DNA from: a virus
Virus record (IMG/VR): IMGVR_UViG_3300021963_000624
Coordinates: 1 to 24,702 of that record
Direction: 5' to 3' (one strand)
DNA length: 24,702 nucleotides
Under the pieces are notes generated by a model. That model was not told where the DNA came from. It did no database searches and saw only the letters and a program-made list of their open reading frames with translations. The translations under genes were made by a program, and so were the position numbers. The stretch's first letter is position 1. The number at the start of each line of letters is the position of its first letter. Of this stretch, positions 12,287-20,615 are shown in pieces.

Positions 12287-14019
12287 CCTCCGATTGTTGC
12301 GCTGGAGCGGATTCTGCGCTCAAGCTGGTTAGCGTTTGTGATGTCTTGGTTTACAACGTAAGCTCGCATCGGTCGACCAAGCAGTCCAGCAAGCTGGTTC
12401 TCGGTGTTGCCGAACTGGATGTTCGGGGTGAGCGGCTGAGCCGTAGCGGTAGAGGTCGGGATAGATGGCTGCGAGGTGCGGGTAGTTCCTGCTCCTCCGC
12501 CTCTTTGGAATTTGGTGGCTGCGATTGCTGCTACCTGTGCGGCACCCGTAGCCGCAACGATTCCAGCCTTCACGAAGTTTGCGCCCGTGAGTGCATCCTG
12601 AGGCACGGCAAGCTGCGACATAATAGCGGCAGCGGTGTTGGCTACGGCTTCACCGATACGCAGGGCTTTGGTGATTTTAAACGTCTTCTCAGCGTTCTTC
12701 TCGTTGCCCTTGCCGAGAGCCTCAGTAAGCTGCGCCAATGCACCGAAGGTTTGACCAGCAAGCTCTACGGATTTGGCAGCCTGCTCAACCTCACGCTGGC
12801 GGTCTTCATCAGCATACTTCTTTTTGATTTGGGCTTTCTTGGCCTCATACGTTGCGGTGGCTGCGGCAGTATCTTGACCCGACTTGATGGCCAAGTCAAG
12901 TAGCTGCATATACTGAGCCTGCGCTGCTTGCAGTTCTTGTGCTTGAGCGGACTGGGCTGAGGCCGTAAACTGAGCGAGCATCTGATTGTAGCCAACGAGA
13001 TTCTGCGCTCGGCTTTTCTTCTCCTCCTCATCTCTCTTTTTACGAATCTCAGCATCCTCAAACGACCATTGTCGTTGGGCATCTATGAACTTTTGTTGCT
13101 CCTCACTTAGCTTCTTTTGGTTGGCTAATGATTCGGCCTCTTGCTGCTTTCGCTCGTTAGCCAACGACTTGAGTTCGTTTTGCAGTTTCTTCTGTCTGCG
13201 TAGCGATTCCGAACGCATCTCATCAACCTTAGCCTCTGCTTCAGCAAGCGCACGCAAGTCCTCATCCGTAGATTCTCCAAGCTTGATGCGCTCTTTGAGG
13301 TACTTGACATACGCTTGTGCGTTAGCTTGCTCGGCTTTTGCTACCTTGTTTTCAAGTGCATCAGCTCTTTTTACCGCTTTGATTCGCTCATCAATGCTTT
13401 TGGTTTGGTCATCTGCAATGATTCGGGCTTTCGTTAATTCCACATTTGTTGCAGCACGGAGCTTGATGAGGTCACGCTCACGGTCTTCGATGTCATCAAG
13501 TTGCTTGGCTAACGCTGCACCTGCTTTGGTTTCTTTTACAATCTCATCACCCAAGCCAGTGAATGCCATTTTTATACCGAGAAGTCCACTCTCAAAATCT
13601 CCACTCAAAAATGTGGCTATTGATTCACCAAGAAAAATAATTCGGTCAATTACTACCTTAACGGCAGCAGATACGCCACCCATAATCTCAGCGAACTTAT
13701 CTGCACCACGAGAGGTCTGGGTGAAGTAGGTGAACAGAGTGCCAAGCGTAACTACCAGCGCACCCAATCCCGTAGCGATGAGCGCACCCTTAACTGTGGT
13801 AAGCGAAGTGATGAAGCTCTTGACTCCACTTACTACTGCCTTGAATCCAGAAGCAGCACCACCCGTAAACTTGTCTACTGCCTCCGTAGCAGAGGACATT
13901 GTGTCGTTCAGGGCATCGGTCTTCTTGTTGGTGTCACCGAGAGCCTTGTTCAGCTCCTCTACGTTGAGCAGGGCCTCACCGTTCTCGACTCTTAGCTTGA
14001 TAACTTTCTCGACCGCCAT
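12283..14019 (-). CDS. Tail tape measure protein
   Basis: The 578-residue protein has an N-terminal helical part, hydrophobic segments at about 65-110 (SFITSLTTVKGALIATGLGALVV broken by short turns) and 125-160, a very long charged coiled coil from about 165 to 420 (many E, K, Q, A), a second apolar region (about 470-515, with GEAVANTAAAIMSQLAVPQD) and a Thr/Pro-rich stretch. It ends YVVNQDITNANQLERRIRSS, an ending I recognise from tape measure proteins of Bacteroidota phages. Tape measures set tail length at about 0.15 nm per residue, which would suggest a tail near 85 nm. It is short for the family. The TAATG-style packing with neighbours and position after large tail genes fit the assignment. 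Confidence 0.85.
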   Translation of the reverse strand: MAVEKVIKLRVENGEALLNVEELNKALGDTNKKTDALNDTMSSATEAVDKFTGGAASGFKAVVSGVKSFITSLTTVKGALIATGLGALVVTLGTLFTYFTQTSRGADKFAEIMGGVSAAVKVVIDRIIFLGESIATFLSGDFESGLLGIKMAFTGLGDEIVKETKAGAALAKQLDDIEDRERDLIKLRAATNVELTKARIIADDQTKSIDERIKAVKRADALENKVAKAEQANAQAYVKYLKERIKLGESTDEDLRALAEAEAKVDEMRSESLRRQKKLQNELKSLANERKQQEAESLANQKKLSEEQQKFIDAQRQWSFEDAEIRKKRDEEEKKSRAQNLVGYNQMLAQFTASAQSAQAQELQAAQAQYMQLLDLAIKSGQDTAAATATYEAKKAQIKKKYADEDRQREVEQAAKSVELAGQTFGALAQLTEALGKGNEKNAEKTFKITKALRIGEAVANTAAAIMSQLAVPQDALTGANFVKAGIVAATGAAQVAAIAATKFQRGGGAGTTRTSQPSIPTSTATAQPLTPNIQFGNTENQLAGLLGRPMRAYVVNQDITNANQLERRIRSSATIGG

Positions 14020-14150
14020 TGCCTCTTAATTTGTTGCTTCGCTTCTTGCCAGCTCTCAATGACTTCCCACTTGCCCTTTGCGATTTCAATCTCCTCGCAT
14101 ATTCCGTAGTGGTCACCCTTTAGGCCAGTAATTAAAGAACCTATATTCAT
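13992..14150 (-). CDS. 52-residue hypothetical tail-block protein
   Basis: I choose ATG 14150-14148, which shares ATGA with the stop of the large structural gene; an upstream in-frame start at 14183 is less likely. The product reads MNIGSLITGLKGDHYGICEE, then IEIAKGKWEVIESWQEAKQQ and a basic end (KRQWRSRKLSS). The WEVIESW segment resembles endings of small phage proteins encoded before tape measures. It overlaps the tape measure start by 28 bases. No function is known. Confidence 0.65.
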   Translation of the reverse strand: MNIGSLITGLKGDHYGICEEIEIAKGKWEVIESWQEAKQQIKRQWRSRKLSS

Positions 14151-16714
14151 AACACCTGTTGTCTTTGAGCTATGATACTCCACGTCTCAGCCACCTGCGT
14201 ACCGCCCGTGTGGGTGAGCTGCAAGTAGGATGCGAATCCGTTAGAGAGTTCAATCGTTAGATGATAGCGGTCTGGGCCTAAGTTGCGAAGCGAATGGATG
14301 GTATCACCTGCTGCTCCACGCACAATAGAATACTCTGCGTGGTACGAATAGGTGTTGCAGGTGTAGATGATTTGAACTACCTGCGTGTCACCCTCCGCCA
14401 TATCGAACAACGGAGTAGCGTAGTTGTGCAGCGGCACGCATCTCACGCTTGCATTCTCAAGGTCGCTTGTTGCTTCGTACCAATACTGCGTGTTAGTGGG
14501 GCGAGTGGTGTGCGTAGTCACGTTGGCGATGGGTGCCTTCTCAAGGCCGACCAATCCCTTTGACTTAGCCGCCACGAATTTACTCGTGCGCCAATAGCAG
14601 TTATTGTCGGTCCACTTGTAGCCGTAGAACTCGCAGCATTGCTGCGTAGCGGCTCCGCTGAAGCTCACCGTGCCGTTGTTATTCAGCGCAGTCACCGTAC
14701 TCGCACAGAGCGATGAGTTCACAAACGAGGCACGGAATAGCTCTACTCGTGCAGTCATCTTATCAGGGTCGTATCCCGTGATTTTGTTGATGCGCCAATA
14801 CTCACCATCGTAGTACACTTGGTCGTTGAGATTGAGCTGGAATAACTCCGAAGGCTCAAGTACAATACCCACCTCCATCATCACCGCATCGCTTGCGTAA
14901 AGCTCAAGCAGGTAGGTGGCGTAAAAGTCCGTGAGTAGGTTGTTGCTTGGCGGCTTGGTGCCTTCCACTTGTGGGATGCCGTATGTTGCGGTGAACGTAC
15001 CACCATAGGTCATATTGAACACGGGGTACTCGTTCTGCGTTTGGAATGTACCATCGGTACTACGGAAGATGTAGTAGTTGGAGGTGCCGTTCAAGCCGTT
15101 GTAGTACAACAAGCGGGGCGGTGAGTCGATAGGTTTGCCCTCAGCATCAAACATCTGAATCACCTCAAAGGTGGTGTTGGAGTTGATGCGGTTGGTGATG
15201 GTAGCAGCAAACGGAGTGTCAATGACAATCTCGCTATCTGCGAACTCGTTGTTCGTGTCATCTACCTCTACGCTTCCGTGCGGTATGCCGAATGCTGAAT
15301 TGTAGGCGTTATCGAGAATCGAGTTGCCGTTAGCCATCAGCATCTTGATGCTCTTGCCTTGCAGCTCGGTGGTAGGCTTAATCGTTATGGGCTGGCTGAT
15401 GTCTACTATCTCATTCCAGTTGCGTACCGCACCATCACCAATCCACTCATCGTAGGCGTATACGTTTAGGCGGTTGGGTATCTCCTTGCTTGGAACGAAT
15501 ACGAGGTTGAACATCTTAGCCAAGCCAGCAACGAAGTCCTTTTGCTTCATCTTAGGCAGGAACATCGATGGGTTCACATCGAACCCTGCTGGGAAGTCAG
15601 GCGCACTAATGACCGTCATCTGGCACGTTGATGCCAGCGTACCTCCCGAATCTATGCCGCCAATACGAAACGACACAAGGTCGCTCGTGGATAGGTTCAT
15701 AAACGAATGCACAAAGTCAATCGAGAACGCACCAAGCGTGATGACATCCTTCGACTGGATAGCCGTGTTGCCCAAGTACATCGTGATTTGGTACATACTA
15801 ACTCCCGTAGGCGATGTGATGCTTCCCTGTACGTTGAACTTGTACTCACCTATGATGGGCAGTTGGTAGCGGTAGGTGCCCGTGTTGAAGTTGTTGCCGT
15901 TATCGTAGACCTCCGTGTTGAATTGGATGATGCTCGGTGTGGTAGCCGTAAGCTCAGGAATCGAGAGCGAGGCACTTGAGTACACCTGCGCCAAGCGGTC
16001 ATTGAATGGTTGCTCCAAAGGCACAAGGCCCTCCTTGTTGTAGCACAACAGGTAAAGGTTCGTGAACTTGGGATTGTCAAAGATGCCTATGTTCGGGTCA
16101 ATCGTGTAGCCTGCCTCTGATAGGATTTGCTGAAATACGATGCTCGCCTTGAAGGTCGGGAAGAAGTCGGTCTCCCACATTGGAGTAAACAACTGCTGCG
16201 GGCTAAATAGCGTATCGCTTGCGAAGACACGGGTATCGACAGGAGCATAGACAATCTCGCCACTAAACAGGCCATCGTTCCAGCTATCGGTGATGGCCTC
16301 GTAGCTGAACGTGTGGGTGTATGAGTCGAAGTCCAGCTCACGCAGCTCCTTCTCGCCTACGTTACGAGCGAAGCGTGCGTTCTCACCAGCGACCAAGATT
16401 TGGTACTGCTTGGGTACGCCTCTGTCCATCGCCACATCAAGCAGCTGGAGGTAGCCGCTTATCATCGTGAGGTCATCCGAGTACAGGGTGACATCCTGCT
16501 TGGCGTATGGGTTAAACCCACCGCTCACGCTCACATCGTAGTAGTGCTTGAAGAACTGATTGTTCACATCCGTAGCGGGTACGGAGAAGCTCTTAGAGAT
16601 GGGGCTGAAGATAACCGCAGGGTCACGCAGGTCAGCAAGGTTGTAGTCGATGCTGATGCTCTCATCTGCGTACAGGTCAAGGTAGCCTGTTGATGTCTGA
16701 AGCGTTAGAGCCAT
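14147..16714 (-). CDS. Large tail structural protein, hub- or distal-tail-like
   Basis: The 855-residue protein starts MALTLQTSTGYLDLYADESI and has an N-terminal unit with DLRDPAVIFSPISKSFSVPA and NNQFFKHYYDV, which I recognise as the typical opening of a large tail protein in Bacteroidota phages. Residues 100-450 contain many strand-rich units, including KMKQKDFVAGLAKMFNLVFV (about 390-410), which resembles the hub or baseplate part of tail tip proteins. Near residue 690 is a Cys cluster, TQQCCEFYGYKWTDNNCYWR, that could bind metal or form disulfides. The C-terminal 140 residues look like a small beta domain. No lysozyme or peptidase motif is seen. Role: tail tip or hub, inferred. Confidence 0.75.
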   Translation of the reverse strand: MALTLQTSTGYLDLYADESISIDYNLADLRDPAVIFSPISKSFSVPATDVNNQFFKHYYDVSVSGGFNPYAKQDVTLYSDDLTMISGYLQLLDVAMDRGVPKQYQILVAGENARFARNVGEKELRELDFDSYTHTFSYEAITDSWNDGLFSGEIVYAPVDTRVFASDTLFSPQQLFTPMWETDFFPTFKASIVFQQILSEAGYTIDPNIGIFDNPKFTNLYLLCYNKEGLVPLEQPFNDRLAQVYSSASLSIPELTATTPSIIQFNTEVYDNGNNFNTGTYRYQLPIIGEYKFNVQGSITSPTGVSMYQITMYLGNTAIQSKDVITLGAFSIDFVHSFMNLSTSDLVSFRIGGIDSGGTLASTCQMTVISAPDFPAGFDVNPSMFLPKMKQKDFVAGLAKMFNLVFVPSKEIPNRLNVYAYDEWIGDGAVRNWNEIVDISQPITIKPTTELQGKSIKMLMANGNSILDNAYNSAFGIPHGSVEVDDTNNEFADSEIVIDTPFAATITNRINSNTTFEVIQMFDAEGKPIDSPPRLLYYNGLNGTSNYYIFRSTDGTFQTQNEYPVFNMTYGGTFTATYGIPQVEGTKPPSNNLLTDFYATYLLELYASDAVMMEVGIVLEPSELFQLNLNDQVYYDGEYWRINKITGYDPDKMTARVELFRASFVNSSLCASTVTALNNNGTVSFSGAATQQCCEFYGYKWTDNNCYWRTSKFVAAKSKGLVGLEKAPIANVTTHTTRPTNTQYWYEATSDLENASVRCVPLHNYATPLFDMAEGDTQVVQIIYTCNTYSYHAEYSIVRGAAGDTIHSLRNLGPDRYHLTIELSNGFASYLQLTHTGGTQVAETWSIIAQRQQVL

Positions 16715-17976
16715 ACTCGGTTTTTGACTTGTGCTGCGTATTCGAAGCTGAAGGTGTACTGCACGAGGTTATCGTTGAGGCTGGTCTTGTATTCTACCTG
16801 AGTGTCTTTCAGGGTAACGTACCGCTCCTCCTCCACCAAATATACGGCATTTGAGAGCAGCATCTCTTTGACCATCTGGTTATATCCATCGTTAAGGAAG
16901 CCCGTGTTGAGTACGATGCTATCCCGTCCGAAGTTGTTGAAGGTCTTGGTCGGTGATGCGGTTGCTGCGTTGTACGTCCAAGTGCTGCTACCAATGGTGC
17001 CCACGTTGGTCTCGTAGGTCTCTTTGCTCGTAGCCGTTGAGGTCGTGCTTTTCTTGAACGCTACGATGTAGTCCCAAGCCCCCCATTTGTTTTGGTAGGC
17101 GATGGTGTATGGCGTGTAGCGTGGCTCACAGGTAGGATAGAAGCGGCAGGTGTACGCATCATCATCCTCGCCAAGCTCACGAAGTTCGTTCTCAACGCAC
17201 GAGAGGCCCTCGCAAGTTCCCCCATCAGCCTCTACCCTGCGAGCATATGCAACGCTCTGGTAGTTGCCCAGCGACAAGTCGTAGTATAACAGATTCGTTA
17301 TATCCTCAGGAGCGGGGTCAAGGACTGAATCGTTGAGGTTAGCAGGGCCAGCAGGCAAGAACCAGAGCTTGTCGGTTGAGTCGGTAGAGTCCACTGCTCC
17401 GAAGTCAGCGATGTCGATGGTGGTGTCTTGACCATCCGAGTATTCGACCCGCATACCATTTACCAGAGCAGGCACGACACCGATGGTCATAGCCTGTCCC
17501 TCTTGGATGTATTGCGTGGTGCTGCCGCTGGTTAATACTCCCGTTGCGGTTGTTGCGTTTACGCCATCCACGAACTCGGTGTAGCCGTCATACGCTTGGA
17601 TGGTGTTGGATGTTGCGCTTACCGAAGCAACACCTCCAGCGGTCGTGTACTCACGGAATTTTACCTGCACGTTGACTACCGTCTGCTCATTGTCGGTAGC
17701 GGTTCCTGCTGCGTGGTCGATGTCGGTCTGCGAGAGGTACGAGCTTACGATGTTGCTCACATCAAAGTAGCCGTACAGGTTGCTCACCGACTCCTTCGGC
17801 TTGATGAGGCGGTAGGCATACTGCGCTGGCACGCTTGCGCTTGAGCCAAACCAGATGAATACATCAGCAACGTACTTGAATCCAGCGTTGCCTGAGTTGT
17901 TTGAGCTTACCGCATAGACCATAGGGCTGCCTGCGAAGGAGCTGGTGGTCGGCTGCTGGTTGATGGTAATTGCCAT
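16705..17976 (-). CDS. Tail structural protein with one DGG-E-C module, 423 residues
   Basis: The protein starts MAITINQQPTTSSFAGSPMV, an opening typical of phage tail proteins of this group, and consists mainly of strands with many Thr, Ser, Val and Tyr. Residues 244-268 (YARRVEADGGTCEGLSCV..ELREL) form one copy of the short module also present in the proteins at 5376-5696 and 8296-8793. A second Cys pair follows (TCRFYPTCEPRY). The C-terminal part, with TVNYK-like VEYKTSLNDNLVQYTFSFEY, looks like a tail tube or distal tail domain. The start overlaps the upstream stop as TAATG, and the end overlaps the large tail gene by 10 bases. Distal-tail function is a guess. Confidence 0.72.
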   Translation of the reverse strand: MAITINQQPTTSSFAGSPMVYAVSSNNSGNAGFKYVADVFIWFGSSASVPAQYAYRLIKPKESVSNLYGYFDVSNIVSSYLSQTDIDHAAGTATDNEQTVVNVQVKFREYTTAGGVASVSATSNTIQAYDGYTEFVDGVNATTATGVLTSGSTTQYIQEGQAMTIGVVPALVNGMRVEYSDGQDTTIDIADFGAVDSTDSTDKLWFLPAGPANLNDSVLDPAPEDITNLLYYDLSLGNYQSVAYARRVEADGGTCEGLSCVENELRELGEDDDAYTCRFYPTCEPRYTPYTIAYQNKWGAWDYIVAFKKSTTSTATSKETYETNVGTIGSSTWTYNAATASPTKTFNNFGRDSIVLNTGFLNDGYNQMVKEMLLSNAVYLVEEERYVTLKDTQVEYKTSLNDNLVQYTFSFEYAAQVKNRVWL

Positions 17977-18485
17977 TACTTGTACTTTTTATTCAGTTCG
18001 TTGATGGTGAACTCCAAGAAGTCCTCCACGTCAAGGCCGTATGCCTGCTGCACCTCAGCAGGTAGCTTCTCGAATCCCAGATTAAAAGGGCGAGAGTAGA
18101 AGTCGGAAGGCTCGATTCCTTTGGCCTTAATCTTTATCATCACCTTGCGAGCGGTCTCAGCATACGACAGGAGCTTGCCCTTGTTATCACGGAACTGGAA
18201 ACGCCTGCGAGCAACCCACGCATAGATGGGGCCGAATGGGGGCATTTTCCCTGCCTTACGTCCCTTATCTACCCACTCACCATACTCAGCCATCAAGAAG
18301 TCAAAGTCGAGGCTATTAGGGCCTGTGGTGACTTTGTAGTCGAGCGAGTTGTAGAGGTTGTTGGTGACGTTCTTTTTCTTGCGGGTTAGGTTCTTGCGGC
18401 TTTCAGCCACGAGGTACTTCCCGAACTTCTCAAGAGCAAGTCGGGTATTCTCCGCTTTTTTAAGGTCAGGGCTACCCTTAGCCAT
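17976..18485 (-). CDS. HK97 gp10-like head-tail joining protein
   Basis: The 169-residue protein is basic and opens MAKGSPDLKKAENTRLALEK with a helix, then KFGKYLVAESRKNLTRKKKN and NLYNSLDYKV. The core motif AEYGEWVDKGRKAGKMPPFG followed by IYAWVARRR is typical for gp10-like neck or minor tail proteins, which connect head and tail. It starts immediately after the stop of the gene upstream and ends with a TAATG overlap. The usual family length is 100-170 residues, so it is complete. Function from family pattern and from its place among tail genes. Confidence 0.78.
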   Translation of the reverse strand: MAKGSPDLKKAENTRLALEKFGKYLVAESRKNLTRKKKNVTNNLYNSLDYKVTTGPNSLDFDFLMAEYGEWVDKGRKAGKMPPFGPIYAWVARRRFQFRDNKGKLLSYAETARKVMIKIKAKGIEPSDFYSRPFNLGFEKLPAEVQQAYGLDVEDFLEFTINELNKKYK

Positions 18486-18953
18486 TTAGCAGATGATGGT
18501 CGGGTTGGGTGTTTCGATTTGCAGCGTGGCCTTCCACCCACAGAGCGTGTTCTCGAAGTCCTCATCAAACGGCTCACAGGTGGGGTCGTTTACAAGGCGG
18601 AAGCCATCAGAGTACAGGTCACCCCTGCGGAGGGAGGCTATCATCTGCTGGAGCGTGAACAAGCTGCGGTGGTAGATGTCCTGCTTCTGGGCTACGCCCT
18701 CAAAAGAGTAGGGTTCTACGTTCGGGTCTTGCTTGGAGTAGTCCACCACATCCATCACCAGCACGTCAATCGAGTAGGTCACCGTGCGCTCTTGGATGTC
18801 TGCCGTTCCCGTGAGGATATGGCACAGAGGGAATAGGGTCATCTTACGCATATCCACGTCAAAGATGTTGCCCCACGTTACAGAGTTTACATAGGATGCG
18901 GATTCGGCTGCTGATTGCAGAGCCTCGCATACCTGATAGTAGCCGTACTTCAT
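18486..18953 (-). CDS. Tail-completion-like protein
   Basis: The 155-residue protein reads MKYGYYQVCEALQSAAESAS, then KMTLFPLCHILTGTADIQER and YSIDVLVMDVVDYSKQDPN, with a helix RSLFTLQQMIASLRRG and an end in LCGWKATLQIETPNPTIIC. The TLFPLxHI ... DVLVMDxxDxSK ... GWxxxxxIxxPN pattern is one I recognise in Bacteroidota phages at the position of tail terminator or completion proteins. It directly abuts the gp10-like gene. The specific tail-terminator role is inferred from neighbours. Confidence 0.72.
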   Translation of the reverse strand: MKYGYYQVCEALQSAAESASYVNSVTWGNIFDVDMRKMTLFPLCHILTGTADIQERTVTYSIDVLVMDVVDYSKQDPNVEPYSFEGVAQKQDIYHRSLFTLQQMIASLRRGDLYSDGFRLVNDPTCEPFDEDFENTLCGWKATLQIETPNPTIIC

Positions 18954-18967
18954 AAATAGAAAACCCC

Positions 18968-19235
18968 TTAGCGGCTATTCTGCCGTGAGAGCTGGGCCTC
19001 CAGTTTCGCCTTGTCGGTTTCGTAGGTCACCCACATCAGGCATTGGTACAGAGGTAGGTCGGTTACCGCTTCAAGATTTTGTACAGACCCCGCAGCGAGT
19101 TGATGGATGACTGCATACCATCCCCATCGTTTTCCGAAGGCGGTTCTTGCATCGAGGATTTCTCTTGTTTCGCCACTTGCTTCAAATAGGTCAGAGAAGA
19201 CATTTGCAGTCCTATCTCTAAACGATAAAAAAAAA
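18968..19235 (-). CDS. Tail-chaperone extension reached by -1 frameshift
   Basis: The -1 frame overlapping the chaperone-like gene stays open to TAA 18970-18968. Its last 60 residues look like real protein: FGKRWGWYAVIHQLAAGS, then EAVTDLPLYQCLMWVTYETD and KAKLEAQLSRQNSR. I recall this WGWY ... LP ... YE pattern at the end of helical tail proteins in this phage group. No ATG, GTG or TTG in this frame lies between the T9 run and the WGWY segment, so the frame is best reached by slippage from the upstream gene. Slip candidates are T9 (19235-19227), which fits T-TTT-TTT in the zero frame, and GGAAAAC (19135-19129). The start given here assumes T9. The full fusion would be about 246-248 residues. 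Confidence 0.55.
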
Positions 19236-19710
19236 GCAGCGCACCTTGTACAATGTCCATTGTGATGTCCTCGAATGCTGCTCCATCGTGCTTGTCTGGA
19301 TGGTACTTTTCTATCTCGTGCCGACCATACTGCTCCTTTACCACAGGGCGATACAAGATGCCCAGCCACTTGTGGGCGTTCTTGATGGGGTCTTTCATAT
19401 ACTCCTCCAAGTCCACGAACTCACCGAGTGAGATGTCCTCCAGCTTGGGATGGAATCCGTACTTCTTGTCACCGATGGTCACGAACCGCTGGAGCGGTGG
19501 GTTCTCGGTGAACACCCCAGCGATGATGGTCTTGATGTCTTCCAGCTCGCTGACGGGGAACGAGGCCTGCTCATCCTTGTCGATGCCGCAGAAGATAGCA
19601 AGGGCCAAGTCCTCAGCGGTGTCATCGGTAGGGTTAGCACCCATAAACCTTTGGAAGTCCTTGAGCTTGATGTCAGCCCATACGGTTGGGACACTTATTG
19701 TGCGTAGCAT
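19063..19710 (-). CDS. Tail assembly chaperone-like protein
   Basis: The 215-residue protein opens MLRTISVPTVWADIKLKDFQ and has mostly helices: DLALAIFCGIDKDEQASFPV, SELEDIKTIIAGVFTE, then EFVDLEEYMKDPIKNAHKWL and AFEDITMDIVQGALLFFYRL. The end (about 180-215) is low complexity. I recognise the opening and the central DLEEY...N.HKWLGILYRPV block as a conserved tail-block protein of Bacteroidota phages. An overlapping -1 frame carries a second conserved-looking segment, which suggests a G/GT-like frameshift pair as in lambda, where both products chaperone tape measure assembly. The gene overlaps the glycosyltransferase end by 16 bases. The chaperone role is inferred. Confidence 0.72.
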   Translation of the reverse strand: MLRTISVPTVWADIKLKDFQRFMGANPTDDTAEDLALAIFCGIDKDEQASFPVSELEDIKTIIAGVFTENPPLQRFVTIGDKKYGFHPKLEDISLGEFVDLEEYMKDPIKNAHKWLGILYRPVVKEQYGRHEIEKYHPDKHDGAAFEDITMDIVQGALLFFYRLEIGLQMSSLTYLKQVAKQEKSSMQEPPSENDGDGMQSSINSLRGLYKILKR

Positions 19711-20615
19711 TGTTGGCGGGTGTTGTTGATATTCTCAATAGAGTAGAACTGCACGTCCTTATGCAGCTGCTCGGCTAACGCCTTGCACCGCTCAGGGTCG
19801 AGGTTCTTGAGTTGCTCCTCCCAATCGGCAGAGCCTTTGCAAAGGATGGCGTTGCTCTCGTTTAGGAAGGGCGTGTAGGGGTGCATATCCTGTGCGATGA
19901 TGCACGTCTTGGTGAAGCCAGCCTCGATAGCCTTGAGGTTGGACTTGCAGCGGTTGAATGCGCTTGGTGCAAGAGGGGCGATACTGACGTGAATCTTCTT
20001 GTAGAGCTTGCCATAGTCAGACCAATCAGCCCGCTCGAACTCATTAGAGGCGTTTAGCCGCTCTTTGTAGTATGGGATGCAGTACGAGTTCATCCCGCCT
20101 AAATTGATGCGATTATACGCCAAGTCCTCATCGTGGTGTAGCGCACCCATATAGCCCACGTTGAAGCCCTCCTCCTTCTCGATGTCCTCCCATTGCCCCC
20201 TGCGGGTGTCGATGGCGTTAGGCAGAATCCAGATAGGCACATACGGATTCTCCTTCTGTATCTTCTCAGCGAGGTATGCGTTGGTCGTATGAATCTCATC
20301 GGCTATCTTGATAGTCCAGATGATGTCCTGTGTTTTTTGGTTGCTGCGGTTTGCGTGGCTGCGGGGCAGCAACCACCAGTCATCGAGGTCGAGGATGAGC
20401 TTGATGTTGTTCTTCAGCAGCATCGCTTTGAACGCTCGATGGTTCTTTGAGCTTACGCCACGATTGACCACGAGGTGAGTCATCACATCCTTGTACTTGT
20501 CAATCTCATCAAGCTGCCCGAACTTGACTAAGAAGCCCCGCATCAGCAGGTCTTCGTATGGTATCTGGAGTCGGTGGTAGAACACTCCACCCTGTTGGCC
20601 TGCTACAAAAATCAT
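19695..20615 (-). CDS. GT-B type glycosyltransferase in the packaging/tail operon
   Basis: The 306-residue protein looks like a family 4-type glycosyltransferase. The N-terminal half holds YHRLQIPYEDL, ILDLDDWWLLPRSH (74-87) and WILPNAID (129-136), the hinge of the GT-B fold. The C-terminal half has GYMGALHHDEDL (154-165) and the donor-binding part SIAPLAPSAFNRCKSNLKAI-EAG (211-233), including the conserved Lys and Glu. It starts with ATGA inside the end of the large terminase gene, so it is co-translated with virion genes. It may glycosylate virion proteins, phage DNA or a host glycan. There is no signal peptide or membrane segment, so it acts in the cytoplasm. Family confidence is good; target unknown. 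Confidence 0.82.
   Translation of the reverse strand: MIFVAGQQGGVFYHRLQIPYEDLLMRGFLVKFGQLDEIDKYKDVMTHLVVNRGVSSKNHRAFKAMLLKNNIKLILDLDDWWLLPRSHANRSNQKTQDIIWTIKIADEIHTTNAYLAEKIQKENPYVPIWILPNAIDTRRGQWEDIEKEEGFNVGYMGALHHDEDLAYNRINLGGMNSYCIPYYKERLNASNEFERADWSDYGKLYKKIHVSIAPLAPSAFNRCKSNLKAIEAGFTKTCIIAQDMHPYTPFLNESNAILCKGSADWEEQLKNLDPERCKALAEQLHKDVQFYSIENINNTRQQCYAQ

Noticed and set aside
18968-19369. Independent gene from a start at 19369
   Set aside because: The first half reads like out-of-frame sequence and overlaps a well-formed gene. Only the last part resembles protein, so frameshift entry is preferred.
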